A stretch of 64,000 nt of DNA from Micromussa lordhowensis (taxonomy: Eukaryota; Cnidaria; Anthozoa; Scleractinia; Lobophylliidae). Under the pieces are notes generated by a model. It saw only the letters and a list, made by a program, of their open reading frames with translations, was not told the DNA's origin and did no database searches. Positions 1 through 15,000 of this stretch are shown in pieces (within the stretch, counting starts at the first letter, position 1; the number at the start of each line of letters is the position of its first letter). The translations under genes and the position numbers were made by a program. Location of the stretch: contig OZ026603.1 in assembly GCA_964020085.1 (NCBI GenBank), positions 12,079,698 to 12,143,697 of the forward strand, read 5' to 3'.

Positions 1-3000
1 CATGTCCTAACTAACATTTCTTTAAAGTGTAAACCTAGCAGAACATTTTGCTGCAAACCGCGCCTCTTAAAGTGCCCGTGAAGCCGAACTATGTCTAATT
101 TGCCAAGGGGACCCCCAGCGCGCGTTTTCTGAAATTCTGCAAAGTTGGGACCAGGGGAAACTACTGCAAAAAGAAGGCCTGAAAAAACACCCTGGCGCCA
201 ATGCCATCATGTCCTAACTACGATTTCCTTCAAGTGCCAACCTAGCAAAACATTTTGCTGCAAACCGCGCCTCTTAAAGTGCCCGTGAAGCCGAGCTATG
301 TCAAATTTGCCAAGGGGACCCCCAGCGCGCGTTTTCTGAAATTTTGCAAAGTTGGGACCAGGGGAAACTACTGCAAAAAGAAGGCCAGAAAAAACACCCT
401 GGCGCCAATGCCATGATGTCCTATCTAAAAGTTCCTTAAAGTGCCAACCTAGCAGAACATTTTGCTGCAAACCGCGCCTCTTAAAGTGCCCGTGAAGCCG
501 AGCTATGTCAAATTTGCCAAGGGGACCCCCAGCGCGCGTTTTCTGAAATTCTGCAAAGTTGGGACCAGGGGAAACTACTGCAAAAAGAAGGCCAGGAAAA
601 ACACCCTGACGCCAATGTCATCATGTCTTAACTAGGATTTCCTTCAAGTGCCAACCTAGCAAAACCTTTTGCTGCAAATCGCGCCTCTTAAAGTGCCCGT
701 GAAGCCGAGCTATGTCAAATTTGCCAATGGGACCCCCAGTGCGTGTTTTCTGAAATTCTGCAAAGTTGGGACCAGGGGAAACTACTGCAAAAAGAAGGCC
801 AGAAAAAACACCCTGGCGCCAATGCCATCATGTTTTAACAAGCATTTCCTTAAAGTGCCAACCTAGCAGAACATTTTGCTGCAAACCGCGCCTCTTAAAG
901 TGCCCGTGAAGCCGAGCTATGTCAAATTTGCCAAGGGGACCCCCAGTGCGTGTTTTCTGAAATTCTGCAAAGTTGGGACCAGGGGAAACTACTGCAAAAA
1001 GAAGGCCAAAAAAAACTCCCTGGCGCCAATGCCATCATGTCTTAACTAACATTTTCTTGAAGTGCCAACCTAGCAGAACATTTTGCTGCAAACCGCGCCT
1101 CTTAAAGTGCCCGTGAAGCCGAGCTATGTCAAATTTGCCAAGGGGACCCCCAGCGCGCGTTTTCTGAAATTCTGAAAAGTTGGGACCAGGGGAAACTACT
1201 GCAAAAAGAAGGCCAGAAAAAACACCCTGGCGCCAATGCCATCATGTCCTAACTACGATTTCCTTCAAGTGCCAACCTAGCAAAACATTTTGCTGCAAAC
1301 CGCGCCTCTTAAAGTGCCCGTGAAGCCGAGCTATGTCAAATTTGCCAAGGGGATCCGCAGCGCGCGTTTTCTGAAATTCTGCAAAGTTGGGACCAGGGGA
1401 AACTACTGCAAAAAGAAGGCCAGAAAAAACACCCTGGCGCCAATGCCATAATGTCCTATCTTAAAGTTCCTTAAAGTACCAACCTAGCAGAACATTTTGC
1501 TGCAAACCGTGCCTCTTAAAGTGCCCGTGAAGCCGAGCTATGTCAAAGTTTCCAAGGGGACCCCCAGCGCGCGTTTTCTGAAATTCTGCAAAGTTGGGAC
1601 CAGGGGAAACTACTGCAAAAAGAAGGCCAGAAAAAACACCCTGGCGCCAATGCCATAATGTCCTATCTTAAAGTTCCTTAAAGTGCCAACCTAGCAGAAC
1701 ATTTTGCTGCAAACCGCGCCTCTTAAAGTGCCCGTGAAGCCGAGCTATGTCAAATTTGCCAAGGGGACCCCCAGCGCGCGTTTTCTGAAATTCTGCAAAG
1801 TTGGGACCAGGGGAAACTACTGCAAAAAGAAGGCCAGGAAAAACACGCTGGCGCCAACGCCATCATGTCCTATTTACCATTTCCTTAAAGTGCCAACTTG
1901 GCAAAACATTTTGCAGCAAACCGCGCCTCTTAAAGTGCCCGTGAAGCCGAACTATTGCAAATTTGCCAAAGGGACCCCCAGCGCGCGTTTTCTGAAATTC
2001 TGCAAAGTTGGGACCAGAAGAAACTACTGCAAAAAGAAGGCCAGAAAAAACACCCTGGCGCCAATGCCATCATGTCCTGACTAGGTTTTCCTTGAAGTGC
2101 CAACCTAGCAGAACATTTTGCTGCAAACCGCGCCTCTTAAAGTGCCCGTGAAGCCGAGCTATGTCAAATTTGCCAAGGGGACCCCCAGCGCCCGTTTTCT
2201 GAAATTCTGCAAAGTTGGGACCAGGGGAAACTACTGCAAAAAAAAGGCCAGAAAAAACACCCTGGCGCCAATGCCATCATGTCCTGACTAGGTTTTCCTT
2301 GAAGTGCCAACCTAGCAGAACATTTTGCTGCAAACCGCGCCTCTTAAAGTGCCCGTGAAGCCGAGCTATGTCAAATTTGCCAAGGGGACCCCCAGCGCCC
2401 GTTTTCTGAAATTCTGCAAAGTTGGGACCAGGGGAAACTACTGCAAAAAAAAGGCCAGAAAAAACACCCTGGCGCCAATGCCATCATGTCCTGACTAGGT
2501 TTTCCTTGAAGTGCCAACCTAGCAGAACATTTTGCTGCAAACCGCGCCTCTTAAAGTGCCCGTGAAGCTGAGCTATGTCAAATTTGCCAAGGGGACCCCC
2601 AGCGCCCGTTTTCTGAAATTCTGCAAAGTTGGGACCAGGGGAAACTACTGCAAAAAAAGGCCAGAAAAAACACCCTGGCGCCAATGCCATCATGTCCTAA
2701 CGACCATTTCCTTAAAGTGCCAACCTAGCAGAACATTTTGCTTTAAACTGCGCCTCTTAAAGTGCCCGTGAAGCCGAGCTATGTCAAATTTGCCAAGAGG
2801 ACCCCCAGCGCGCGTTTTCTGAAATTCTGCAAAGTTGGGACCAGGGGAAACTACTGCAAAAAGAAGGCCAGAAAAAACACCCTGGCGCCAATGCCATCAT
2901 GTCCTAACTAAAATTTCCTTAAAGTGCCAACCTAGCAGAACATTTTGCTTCAAACCTCGCCTTTTAAAGTGCCCGTGAAGCCGAGCTATGTCAAATTTGC

Positions 3001-6000
3001 CAAAGGGACCCCCAGCGCGCGTTTTCTGAAATTCTGCAAAGTTGGGACCAGGGGAAACTACTGCAAAAAAAAGGCCAGAAAAAACACCCTGGCGCCAATG
3101 CCATCATGTCCTGACTAAATTTTCCTTAAAGTGCCAACCTAGCAGAACATTTTGCTGCAAACCGCGCCTCTTAAAGTGCCCGTGAAGCCGAGCTATGTCA
3201 AATTTGCCAAGGGAACCCCCAGCGCGCGTTTTCTGAAATTCTGCAAAGTTGGAACCAGGGGAAACTACTGCAAAAATAAGGCCAGAAAAAACAACCTGGC
3301 GCCAATGCCATCATGTCGTAACTTGAATTTCCTTGAAGTGCCAACCTAGCAGAACATTTTGCTGCAAATCGCGCCTCTTAAAGTGCCCGTGAAGCCGAGC
3401 TATGTCAAATTTGCCAAGAGGACCCCCAGCGCGCGTTTTCTAAAATTCTGCAAAGTTGGGACCAGGGGAAACTACTGCAAAAAGAAGGCCAGAAAACACA
3501 CCCTGGCGCCAATGCCATCATGTCCTAACTACCATTTCCTTAAAGTGCCAACCTAGCAGAACATTTTGCTTTAAACCGCGCCTCTTAAAGTGCCCGTGAA
3601 GCGGAGCTATGTCAAATTTGCCAAGACGACCCCCAGCGCGCGTTTTCTGAAATTCTGCAAAGTTGGGACCAGGGGAAACTACTGCAAAAAGAAGGCCAGA
3701 AAAAACACCCTGGCGCCAATGCCATCATGTCCTAACTAATATTTCCTTAAAGTGCGAACCTAGCAGAACATTTTGCTGCAAACCGCGCCTCTTAAAGTGC
3801 CCGTGAAGCCGAGCTATGTCAAATTTGCCAAGGGGACCCCCAGTGCGCGTTTTCTGAAATTCTGCAAAGTTGGGACCAGGGGAAACTACTGCAAAAAGAA
3901 GGCCAGAGAAAACACCCTGGCGCCAATGCCATCATGTCCTAACTAACATTTCCTTGAAGTGCCTACCTAGCAGAACATTTTGCTTTAAACCTCGCCTCTT
4001 AAAGTGCCCGTGAAGCCGAGCTATGTCAAATTTGCCAAGGGGACCCCCAGCGCGCGTTTTCTGAAGTTCTGCAAAGTTGGGACCAGGGGAAACTACTGCA
4101 AAAAGAAGGCCAGAAAAAACACCTTAGCGCCAATGCCATCATGTCTTAACTTAATTTTCCTTGAAGTGCCAACCTAGCAGAACATTTTGCTGCAAACCGC
4201 GCCTCTTAAAGTGCCCGTGAAGCCGAGCTATGTCAAATTTGCCAAGGGGACCCCCAGCGCGCGTTTTCTGAAGTTCTGCAAAGTTGGGACCAGGGGAAAC
4301 TACTGCAAAAAGAAGGCCAGAAAAAACACCTTGGCGCCAATGCCATCATGTTCTAACTACATTTTCCTTAAAGTGCCAACCTAGCAAAACATTTTGCTGC
4401 AAATCGCGCCTCTTAAAGTGCCCGTGAAGCCGAGCTCTGTCAAATTTGCCAAGGGGACCCCCAACGAGCGTTTTCTGAAATTCTGCAAAGTTGGGACCAG
4501 GGGAAACTACTGCAAAAAGAAGGCCAGGAAAAACACCCTGGCGCCAATACCATCATGTCCTAACTAAGATTTCCTTGTAGTGCCAACCTAGCAAAACATT
4601 TTGCTGCAAACCACGCCTCTTAAAGTGCCCGTGAAGCCGAGCTATGTCAAATTTGCCAAGGGGACCCCCAGCGCGCGTTTTCTGAAATTCTGCAAAGTTG
4701 GGACCAGGGGAAACTACTGCAAAAAGAAGGCCAGATATAACACCCTGGCGCCAATGCCATCATGTCCTAACTAACATTTCCTTGAAGTGCCTACCTAGCA
4801 GAACATTTTGCTTCAAACCTCGCCTCTTAAAGTGCCCGTGAAGCCGAGCTATGTCAAATTTGCCAAGGGGACCCCCAGCGCGCGTTTTCTGAAGTTCTGC
4901 AAAGTTGGGACCAGGGAAAACTACTGCAAAAAGAAGGCCAGAAAAGACACCTTGGCGCCAATGCCATCATGTCCTAACTAGATTTTCGCTGAAGTGCCAA
5001 CCTAGCAGAACATTTTGCTGCAAACCGCGCCTCTTAAAGTGCCCGTGAAGCCGAGCTATGTCAAATTTTCCAAGGGGACCCCCAGCGCGCGTTTTCTAAA
5101 ATTCTGCAAAGTTGGGACCAGGGGAAACTACTGCAAAAAAAAGGCCAGAAAAAACACCCTGGCGCCAATGCCATCATGTCCTGACTAGGTTTTCCTTGAA
5201 GTGCCAACCTAGCAGACCATTTTGCTGCAAACCGCGCCTCTTAAAGTGCCCGTGAAGCCGAGCTATGTCAAATTTGCCAAGAGGACCCCCAGCGCGCGTT
5301 TTCTGAAGTTCTGCAAAGTTGGGACCAGGGGAAACTACTGCAAAAAGAAGGCCAGAAAAAACGCCCTGGCGCCAATGCCATCATGTCCTAACTAGGATTT
5401 CCTTGAAGTGCTAACCTAGCAGAACATTTTGCTGCAAACTGCGCTTCTTAAAGTGCCCGGGAAGCCGAGCTATGTCAAATTTGCCAATGGGACCCCCAGT
5501 GCGCGTTTTCTGAAATTCTGCAAAGTTGGGACCAGGGGAAACTACTGCAAAAAGAAGGCCAGAAAAAACACCCTGGCGCCAATGCCATCATGTTCTAACT
5601 AACATTTCCTTGAAGTGCCTACCTAGCAGAACATTTTGCTTTAAACCTCGCCTCTTAAAGTGCCCGTGAAGCCGAGCTATGTCAAATTTGCCAAAGAGAC
5701 CCCCAGCGCGCGTTTTCTGAAGTTCTGCAAAGTTGGGACCAGGGGAAACTACTGCAAAAAGAAGGCCAGAAAAAACAACTTGGCGCCAATGCCATCATGT
5801 TCTAACTACATTTTCCTTAAAGTGCCAACCTAGCAGAACATTTTGCTGCAAACCGCGCCTCTTAAAGTGCCCGTGAAGCCGAGCTATGTCAAATTTAACA
5901 AGGAGACCCCCAGCGCGCGTTTTCTGAAATTCTGCAAAGTTGGGACCAGGGGAAACTACTGCAAAAATAAGGCCAGAAAAAACACCCTGGCGCCAATGAC

Positions 6001-9000
6001 ATCATGTTTTAGCTAGAATTTCCTTAAAGTGCCAACCTAGCAGAACATTTTGCTGCAAACCGCGCCTCTTAAAGTGCCCGTGAAGCCGAGCTATGTCAAA
6101 TTTGCCAAGGGGGCCCCCAGCGCGCGTTTTCTGAAATTCTGCAAAGTTCAGACCAGGGGAAACTACTGCAAAAAGAAGGCCAGAAAAAACACCCTGGCGC
6201 CAATGCCATCATGTCTTAACTAAAATGTTCTTGAAGTGCCAACCTAGCAGAACATTTTGCTGCAAACCGCGCCTCTTAAAGTGCCCGTGAAACCGAGCTA
6301 TGTTAAATTTGCCAAGGGGACCCCCAGCGCGCGTTTTCTGAAATTCTGCAAAGTTGGGACCAGGGGAAACTACTGCAAAAAGAAGGCCAGAAAAAACACC
6401 CTAGCGCCAATGCCATTATGTCCTAACTAAAATTCCCTTGAAGTGCCAACCTAGCAGAACATTTTGCTGCAAACCGCGCCTCTTAAAGTGCCCGTGGAGC
6501 CGAGCTATGTCAAATTTGCCAAGGGGACCCCCAGCGCGCGTTTTCTGAAATTCTGCAAAGTTGGGACCAGGGGAAACTACTGCAAAAACAAGGCCAAAAA
6601 AAACACCCTGGCGCCAATGCCATCATGTTTTAGCTAAAATTTCCTTAAAGTGCCAACCTAGCAAAACATTTTGCTGCAAACCGCGCCTCTTAAAGTGCCC
6701 GTGAAGCCGAGCTATGTCAAATTTGCCAAGAGGACACCCAGCGCGCGTTTTCTGAAATTCTGCAAAGTTGGGACCAGGGGAAACTACTGCAAAAAGAAGG
6801 CCAGAAAAAACACCCTGGCGCCAATGCCATCATGTCCTAACTAGTTTTTCCTTGAAGTGCCAACCTAGGAGAACATTTTGCTTCAAACCTCGCCTCTTAA
6901 AGTGCCCGTGAAGCCGAGCTATGTCAAATTTGCCAAAGGGACCCCCAGCGCGCGTTTTCTGAAATTCTGCAAAGTTGGGACCAGGGGAAACTACTGCAAA
7001 AAAAAGGCCAGAAAAAACACCCTGGCGCCAATGCCATCATGTCTTGACTAGATTTTCCTTGAAGTGCCAACCTAGCAGAACATTTTGCTGCAAACCGCGC
7101 CTCTTAAAGTGCCCGTGAAGCCGAGCTATGTCAAATTTGCCAAGGGAACCCCCAGCGCGCGTTTTCTAAAATTCTGCAAAGTTGGGACCAGGGGAAACTA
7201 CTGCAAAAATAAGGCCAGAAAAAACACCCTGGCGCCAATGCCATCATGTTTTAGCTAGAATTTCCTTAAAGTGCCAACCTAGGAAAACATTTTGCTGCAA
7301 ACCGCGCTTCTTAAAGTGCCCGTGAAGCCGAGCTATGTCAAATTTGCCAAGGGGGCCCCCAGCGCGCGTTTTCTGAAATTCTGCAAAGTTGGGACCAGGG
7401 GAAACTACTGCAAAAAGAAGGCCAGAAAAAACACCCTGGCGCCAATGCCATCATGTCTTAACTAAAATTTCCTTCAAGTGCCAACCTAGCAGAACATTTT
7501 GCTGCAAACCGGGCCTCTTAAAGTGCCCGTGAAACCGAGCTATGTTAAATTTCCCAAGAGGACCCCCAGCGCGCGTTTTCTGAAGTTCTGCAAAGTTGGG
7601 ACCAGGGGAAACTACTGCAAAAAGAAGGCCAGAAAAAACAACTTGGCGCCAATGCCATCATGTCCTAACTACCATTTCCTTAAAGTGTTAACCTAGCACA
7701 GCATTTTGCTTCAAACCGCGCCTCTTAAAGTGCCCGTGAAGCCGAGCTATGTCAAATTTGCCAAGAGGACCCCCAGCGCGCGTTTTCTGAAATTCTGCAA
7801 AGTTGGGACCAGGGGAAACTACTGCAAAAAAAAGGCCAGGAAAAACACCCTGGCGCCAATGCCATCATGTTCTAACTAGGATTTCCTTGAAGTGCCAACC
7901 TAGCAGAACATTTTGCTGCAAACCGCGCCTCTTAAAGTGCCCGTGAAGCCGAGCTATGTCAATTTTGCCAAGGGGACCCCCAGTGCGCGTTTTCTGAAAT
8001 TCTGCAAAGTTGGGACCAGGGGAAACTACTGCAAAAACAAGGCCAGAAATAACACCCTGGCGCCAATGCCATCATGTCCTAACTAACATTTCCTTGAAGT
8101 GCCTACCTAGCAGAACATTTTGCTTCAAACCTCGCCTCTTAAAGTGCCCGTGAAGCCGAGCTATGTCAAATTTGCCAAGGGGACCCCCAGCGCGCGTTTT
8201 CTGAAGTTCTGCAAAGTTGGGACCAGGGGAAACTACTGCAAAAAGAAGGCCAGAAAAAACACCTTGGCGCCAATGCCATCATGTCCTAACTAGATTTTCC
8301 CTAAAGTGCCAACCTAGCAAAACATTTTGCTGCAAACCGCGCCTCTTAAAGTGCCCGTGAAGCCGAGCTATGTCAAATTTGCCAAGGGGACCCCCAGCGC
8401 GCGTTTTCTGAAATTCTGCAAAGTTGGGACCAGGGGAAACTACTGCAAAAAAAAGGCCAGAAAAAACACCCTGGCGCCAATGCCATCATGTCTTGACTAG
8501 GTTTCCCTTAAAGTGCCAACCTAGCAGAACATTTTGCTGCAAACCGCGCCTCTTAAAGTGCCCGTGAAGCCGAGCTATGTCAAATTTACCAAGGGGACCC
8601 CCAGCGCGCGTTTTCTGAAATTCTGCAAAGTTGGGACGACGGGAAACTTCTGCAAAAAGAAGGCCAGAAAAAACACCCTGGCGCCAATGCCATCATGTCC
8701 TAACTAAAATTTCCTTGAAGTGCCAACCTAGCAAAACATTTTGCTGCAAATCGCGCCTCTTAAAGAGCCCGTGAAGCCGAGCTATGTCAAATTTGCCAAG
8801 GGGACCCCCAGCGCGCGTTTTCTGAAATTCTGCAAAGTTGGGACCAGGGGAAACTACTGCAAAAAAAAGGCCAGAAAAAACACCCTGGCGCCAATGCCAT
8901 CATGTCCTGACTAGGTTTTCCTTAAAGTGCCAACCTAGCAGAACATTTTGCTGCAAACCGCGCCTCTTAAAGTGCCCGTGAAGCCGAGCTATGTCAAATT

Positions 9001-12000
9001 TACCAAGGGGACCCCCAGCGCGCGTTTTCTGAAATTCTGCAAAGTTGGGACGACGGGAAACTACTGCAAAAAGAAGGCCAGAAAAAACACCCTGGCGCCA
9101 ATGCCATCATGTCCTAACTAAAATTTCCTTGAAGTGCCAACCTAGCAAAACATTTTGCTGCAAATCGCGCCTCTTAAAGAGCCCGTGAAGCCGAGCTATG
9201 TCAAATTTGCCAAGGGGACCCCCAACGCGCGTTTTCTGAAATTCTGCAAAGTTGGGACCAGGGGAAACTACTGCAAAAAGAAGGCAAAAAAAAAACACCC
9301 TGGCGCCAATGCCATCATGTCCTTACTACCATTTCCTTAAAGTGTTAACCTAGCACAACATTTTGCTTCAAACCGCGCCTCTTAAAGTGCCCGTGAAGCC
9401 GAGCTATGTCAAATTTGCCAAGAGGACCCCCAGCGCGCGTTTTCTGAAATTCTGCAAAGTTGGGACCAGGGGAAACTACTGCAAAAAGAAGGCCAAGAAA
9501 AACACCCTGGCGCCAATGCCATCACGTCCTAACTAGAATTTCCTTAAAGTGCCAACCTAGCAGAACATTTTGGTGCAAACCGCGCCTCTTAAAGTGCCCG
9601 TGAAGCCGAGCTATGTCAAATTTGCCAAGAGGACCCCCAGCGCGCGTTTTCTGAAATTCTGCAAAGTTGGGACCAGGGGAAACTACTGCAAAAAGAAGGC
9701 CAGGAAAAACACCCTGGCGCCAATGCCATCATGTCCTAACTGGAATTTCATTGAAGTGCCAACCTAGCAGAACATTTGGCTGCAAACCGCGCCTCTTAAA
9801 GTGCCCGTGAAGCCAAGCTATGTCAAATTTGCCAAGGGGACCCCCAGTGCGCGTTTTCTGAAATTCTGCAAAGTTGGGACCAGGGGAAACTACTGCAAAA
9901 ACAAGGCCAGAAATAACACCCTGGCGCCAATGCCATCATGTCCTAACTAACATTTCCTTGAAGTGCCTACCTAGCAGAACATTTTGCTTCAAACCTCGCC
10001 TCTTAAAGTGCCCGTGAAGCCGAGCTATGTCAAATTTGCCAAGGGGACCCCCAGCACGCGTTTTCTGAAGTTCTGCAAAGTTGGGACCAGGGGAAACTAC
10101 TGCAAAAACAAGGCTAGAAAAAACACCTTGGCGCCAATGCCATCATGTCCTAACTAGATTTTCCCTGAAGTGTCAACCTAGCAGAACATTTTGCTGCAAA
10201 CCGCGCCTCTTAAAGTGCCCGTGAAGCCGAGCTATGTCAAATTTGCCAAGGGGACCCCCAGCGCGCGTTTTCTGAAATTCTGCAGAGTTAGGACCAGGGG
10301 AAACTACTGCAAAAACAAGGCCAGAAAAAACACCTTGGCGCCAATGCCATCATGTCCTAACTAGATTTTCCCTGAAGTGTCAACCTAGCAGAACATTTTG
10401 CTGCAAACCGCGCCTCTTAAAGTGCCCGTGAAGCCGAGCTATGTCAAATTTGCCAAGGGGACCCCCAGCGCGCGTTTTCTGAAATTCTGCAAAGTTGGGA
10501 CGACGGGAAACTACTGCAAAAAGAAGGCCAAAAAAAGCACCCTGGCGCCAATGCCATCATGTCCTAACTAAGATTTCCTTGAAGTGCCAACCCAGCAGAA
10601 CATTTTGCTGCAAATCGCGCCTCTTAAAGAGCCCGTGAAGCCGAGCTATGTCAAATTTGCCAAGGGGACCCCCAACGCGCGTTTTCTGAAATTCTGCAAA
10701 GTTGGGACGACGGGAAACTACTGCAAAGAGAAGGCCAGAAAAAACACCCTGGCGCCAATGCCATCATGTCCTAACTACCATTTCCTCAAAGTGTTAACCT
10801 AGCACAACATTTTGCTTCAAACCGCGCCTCTTAAAGTGCCCGTGAAGCCGAGCTATGTCAAATTTGCCAAGGGGACCCCCAGCGCGCGTTTTCTGAAATT
10901 CTGCAAAGTTGGGACCAGGGGAAACTCCTGCAAAAACAAGGCCAGAAAAAACACCCTGGCGCCAGTGCCATCATGTCGTAACAAATATTTCCTTGAAGTG
11001 CCAACCTAGCAGAACATTTTGCTGCAAACCGCGCCTCTTAAAGTGCCCGTGAAGCCGAGCTATGTCAAATTTGCCAAGGAGACCCCCAGCGCGCGTTTTC
11101 TGAAATTCTGCAAAGTTGGGACCAGGGGAAACTACTGCAAAAAGAAGGCCAGAAAAAACACCCTGGCGCCAATGCCATCATGTCCTAGCTACAACTTCCT
11201 TAAAGTGCCAACCTAGCAGAACATTTTGCTGCAAACCGCGCCTCTTAAAGTGCCGGTGAAGCCGAGCTATGTCAAATTTGCCAAGGGGACCCCCAGCGCG
11301 CGTTTTCTGAAATTCTGTAAAGTTGCGACCAGGGGAAACTACTGCAAAAAGAAGGCCAGAAAAAACACCCTGGCGCCAATGCCATCATGTCCTAACTAAA
11401 ATTTCCTTCAAGTGCCAACCAGGCAAAACATTTTGCTGCAAACTGCACCTCTTAAAGTGCCCGTGAAGCCGAGCTATGTCAAATTTGCCAAGGGGACCCC
11501 CAGCGCGCGTTTTCTGAAATTCTGCAAAGTTGGGACGACGGGAAACTACTGCAAAGAGAAGGCCAGAAAAAACACCCTGGCGCCAATGCCATCATGTCCT
11601 AACTACCATTTCCTTAAAGTGTTAACCTAGCACAACATTTTGCTTCAAACCGCGCCTCTTAAAGTGCCCGTGAAGCCGAGCTATGTCAAATTTGCCAAGG
11701 GGACCCCCAGCGCGCGTTTTCTGAAATTCTGCAAAGTTGGGACCAGGGGAAACTCCTGCAAAAACAAGGCCAGAAAAAACACCCTGGCGCCAGTGCCATC
11801 ATGTCGTAACAAATATTTCCTTGAAGTGCCAACCTAGCAGAACATTTTGCTGCAAACCGCGCCTCTTAAAGTGCCCGTGAAGCCGAGCTATGTCAAATTT
11901 GCCAAGGGGACCCCCAGCGCGCGTTTTCTGAAATTCTGCAAAGTTGGGACCAGGGGAAACTACTGCAAAAAGAAGGCCAGAAAAAACACCCTGGCGCCAA

Positions 12001-15000
12001 TGCCATCATGTCCTAGCTACAACTTCCTTAAAGTGCCAACCTAGCAGAACATTTTGCTGCAAACCGCGCCTCTTAAAGTGCCGGTGAAGCCGAGCTATGT
12101 CAAATTTGCCAAGGGGACCCCCAGCGCGCGTTTTCTGAAATTCTGTAAAGTTGCGACCAGGGGAAACTACTGCAAAAAGAAGGCCAGAAAAAACACCCTG
12201 GCGCCAATGCCATCATGTCCTAACTAAAATTTCCTTCAAGTGCCAACCAGGCAAAACATTTTGCTGCAAACTGCACCTCTTAAAGTGCCCGTGAAGCCGA
12301 GCTATGTCAAATTTGCCAAGGGGACCCCCAGCGCGCGTTTTCTGAAATTCTGCAAAGTTGGGACCAGGGGAAACTACTGCAAAAAGAAGGCCAGAAAAAA
12401 CACCCTGGCGCCAATGCCATCATGTCCTAACGACCATTTCCTTAAAGTGACAACCTAGCAGAACGTTCTGCTGCAAACCACGCCTCTTAAAGTGCCCGTG
12501 AAGCCGAGCTATGTCAAATTTGCCAAGGGGACCCCCAGCGCGCGTTTTCTAAAATTCTGCAAAGTTGGGACCAGGGGAAACTACTGCAAAAAGAAGGCCA
12601 AAAAAATAACCCTAGCGCCAATGCCATCATGTCCTAACTTAAATTTCCTTCAAGTACTAACCTAGCAAAACATTTTGCTGCAAACCGCGCCTCTTAAAGT
12701 GCCCGTGAAGCCGAGGTATGTCAAATTTGCCAAGGAGACCCCCAGCGCGTGTTTTCTGAAATTCTGCAAAGTTGGGACCAGGGGAAACTACTGCAAAAAG
12801 AAGGCCAGAAAAAAACACCCTGGCGCCAATGTCATCATGTCCTAACTAGCATTTCCTTAAAGTGCCAACCTAGCAAAACATTTTGCTGCAAACCGCGCCT
12901 CTTAAAGTGCCCGTGAAGCCGAGCTATGTCAAATTTGCCAAGGGGACCCCCAGCGCGCGTTTTCTGAAATTCTGAGAAATTGGGACCAGGGGAAACTACT
13001 GCAAAAAGAAGGCCAGAAAAAACACCGTGGCGCCAATGCCATCATCTCCTAACTATGATTTCTTTGAAGTGCCAACTTAGCAGAACATTTTGCTGCAAAC
13101 CGCGCCTCTTAAAGTGCCCGTGAAGCCGAGCTATGTCAAATTTGCCAAGGGGACCCCCAGCGCGCGTTTTCTAAAATTCTGCAACGTTGGGACCAGGGGA
13201 AACTACTGCAAAAAGAAGGCCAGAAAAAACACCCTGGCGCCAATGCCATCATGTTTTAACTAAAATTTCCTTAAAGTGCCAACTTAGCAGAACATTTTGC
13301 TGCAAACCGCGCCTCTTAAAGTGCCCGTGAAGCCGAGCTATGTCAAATTTGCCAAGGGGACCCCCAGCGCGCGTTTTCTAAAATTCTGTAAAGTTGCGAC
13401 CAGGGGAAACTACTGCAAAAAGAAGGCCAGAAAAAACACCCTGGCGCCAATGCCATCATGTCCTAACTAAAATTTCCTTCAAGTACCAGCCTGGCAAACC
13501 ATTTTGCTGCAAACCGCACCTCTTAAAGTGCCCGTGAAGCCGAGCTATGTCAAATTTGCCACGGGGACCCCCAGCGCGCGTTTTCTGAAATTCTGCAAAG
13601 TTGGGACCAGGGGAAACTACTGCAAAAAGAAGGCCAGAAAAAACACCCTGGCGCCAATGGCATCATGTCCTATCTACCATTTCCTTGAAGTGCCAACCTA
13701 GCAGAACATTTTGCTGCAAACCGCGCCTCTTAAAGTGCCCGTGAAGCCGAGCTATGTCAAATTTGCCAAGGGGACCCCCAGCGCGCGTTTTCTGAAATTC
13801 TGCAAAGTTGGGACCAGGGAAAACTACTGCAAAAAGAAGGCCAGAAAAAACACCCTTACGCCTATGCCAGCATGTCTTATTTATCATTTCCTTAAAGTAC
13901 CAACCTAGCAGAACGTTTTGCTGCAAACTGCGCCTCTTAAAGTGCCCGTGAAGCCGAGCTATGTGAAATTTGCCAAGGGGACCCCCAGCGCGCGTTTTCT
14001 GAAATTCTGCAAAGTTGGGACCAGGGGAAACTACTGCAAAAAGAAGGCCACAAAAAACACCCTGGCGCCAATGCCATCATGTGTTAACTAAAATTTCCTT
14101 GAAGTGCTAACTTAGCAGAACATTTTGCTGCAAACCGCGCCTCTTAAAGTGCCCGTGAAGCCGAGCTATGTCAAATTTGCCAAGGGGACCCCCAGCGCGC
14201 GTTTTCTGAAATTCTGTAAAGTTGCGACCAGGGGAAACTACTGCAAAAAGAAGGCCAGAAAAAACACCCTGGCGCCAATGCCATCATGTCCTAACTAAAA
14301 TTTCCTTCAAGTGCCAACCTGGCAAAACATTTTGCTTCAAACCGCACCTCTTAAAGTGCCCGTGAAGCCGAGCTATGTCAAATTTGCCAAGGGGACCCCC
14401 AGCGCGCGTTTTCTGAAATTCTGCAAAGTTGGGACCAGGGGAAACTACTGCAAAAAGAAGGCCAGAAAAAACACCCTGGCGCCAATGCCATCATGTCCTA
14501 ACGACCATTTCCTTAAAGTGACAACCTAGCAGAACGTTTTGCTGCAAACCACGCCTCTTAAAGTGCCCGTGAAGCCGAGCTATGTCAAATTTGCCAAGGG
14601 GACCCCCAGCGCGCGTTTTCTAAAATTCTGCAAAGTTGGGACCAGGGGAAACTACTGCAAAAAGAAGGCCAAAAAAATAACCCTAGCGCCAATGCCATCA
14701 TGTCCTAACTTAGATTTCCTTCAAGTACTAACCTAGCAATACATTTTGCTGCAAACCGCGCCTCTTAAAGTGCCCGTGAAGCCGAGCTATGTCAAATTTG
14801 CCAAGGAGACCCCCAGCGCGTGTTTTCTGAAATTCTGCAAAGTTGGGACCAGGGGAAACTACTGCAAAAAGAAGGCCAGAAAAAAACACCCTGGCGCCAA
14901 TGCCATCATGTCCTAACTAGGATTTCCTTAAAGTGCCAACCTAGCAAAACATTTTGCTGCAAACCGCGCCTCTTAAAGTGCCCGTGAAGCCGAGCTATGT

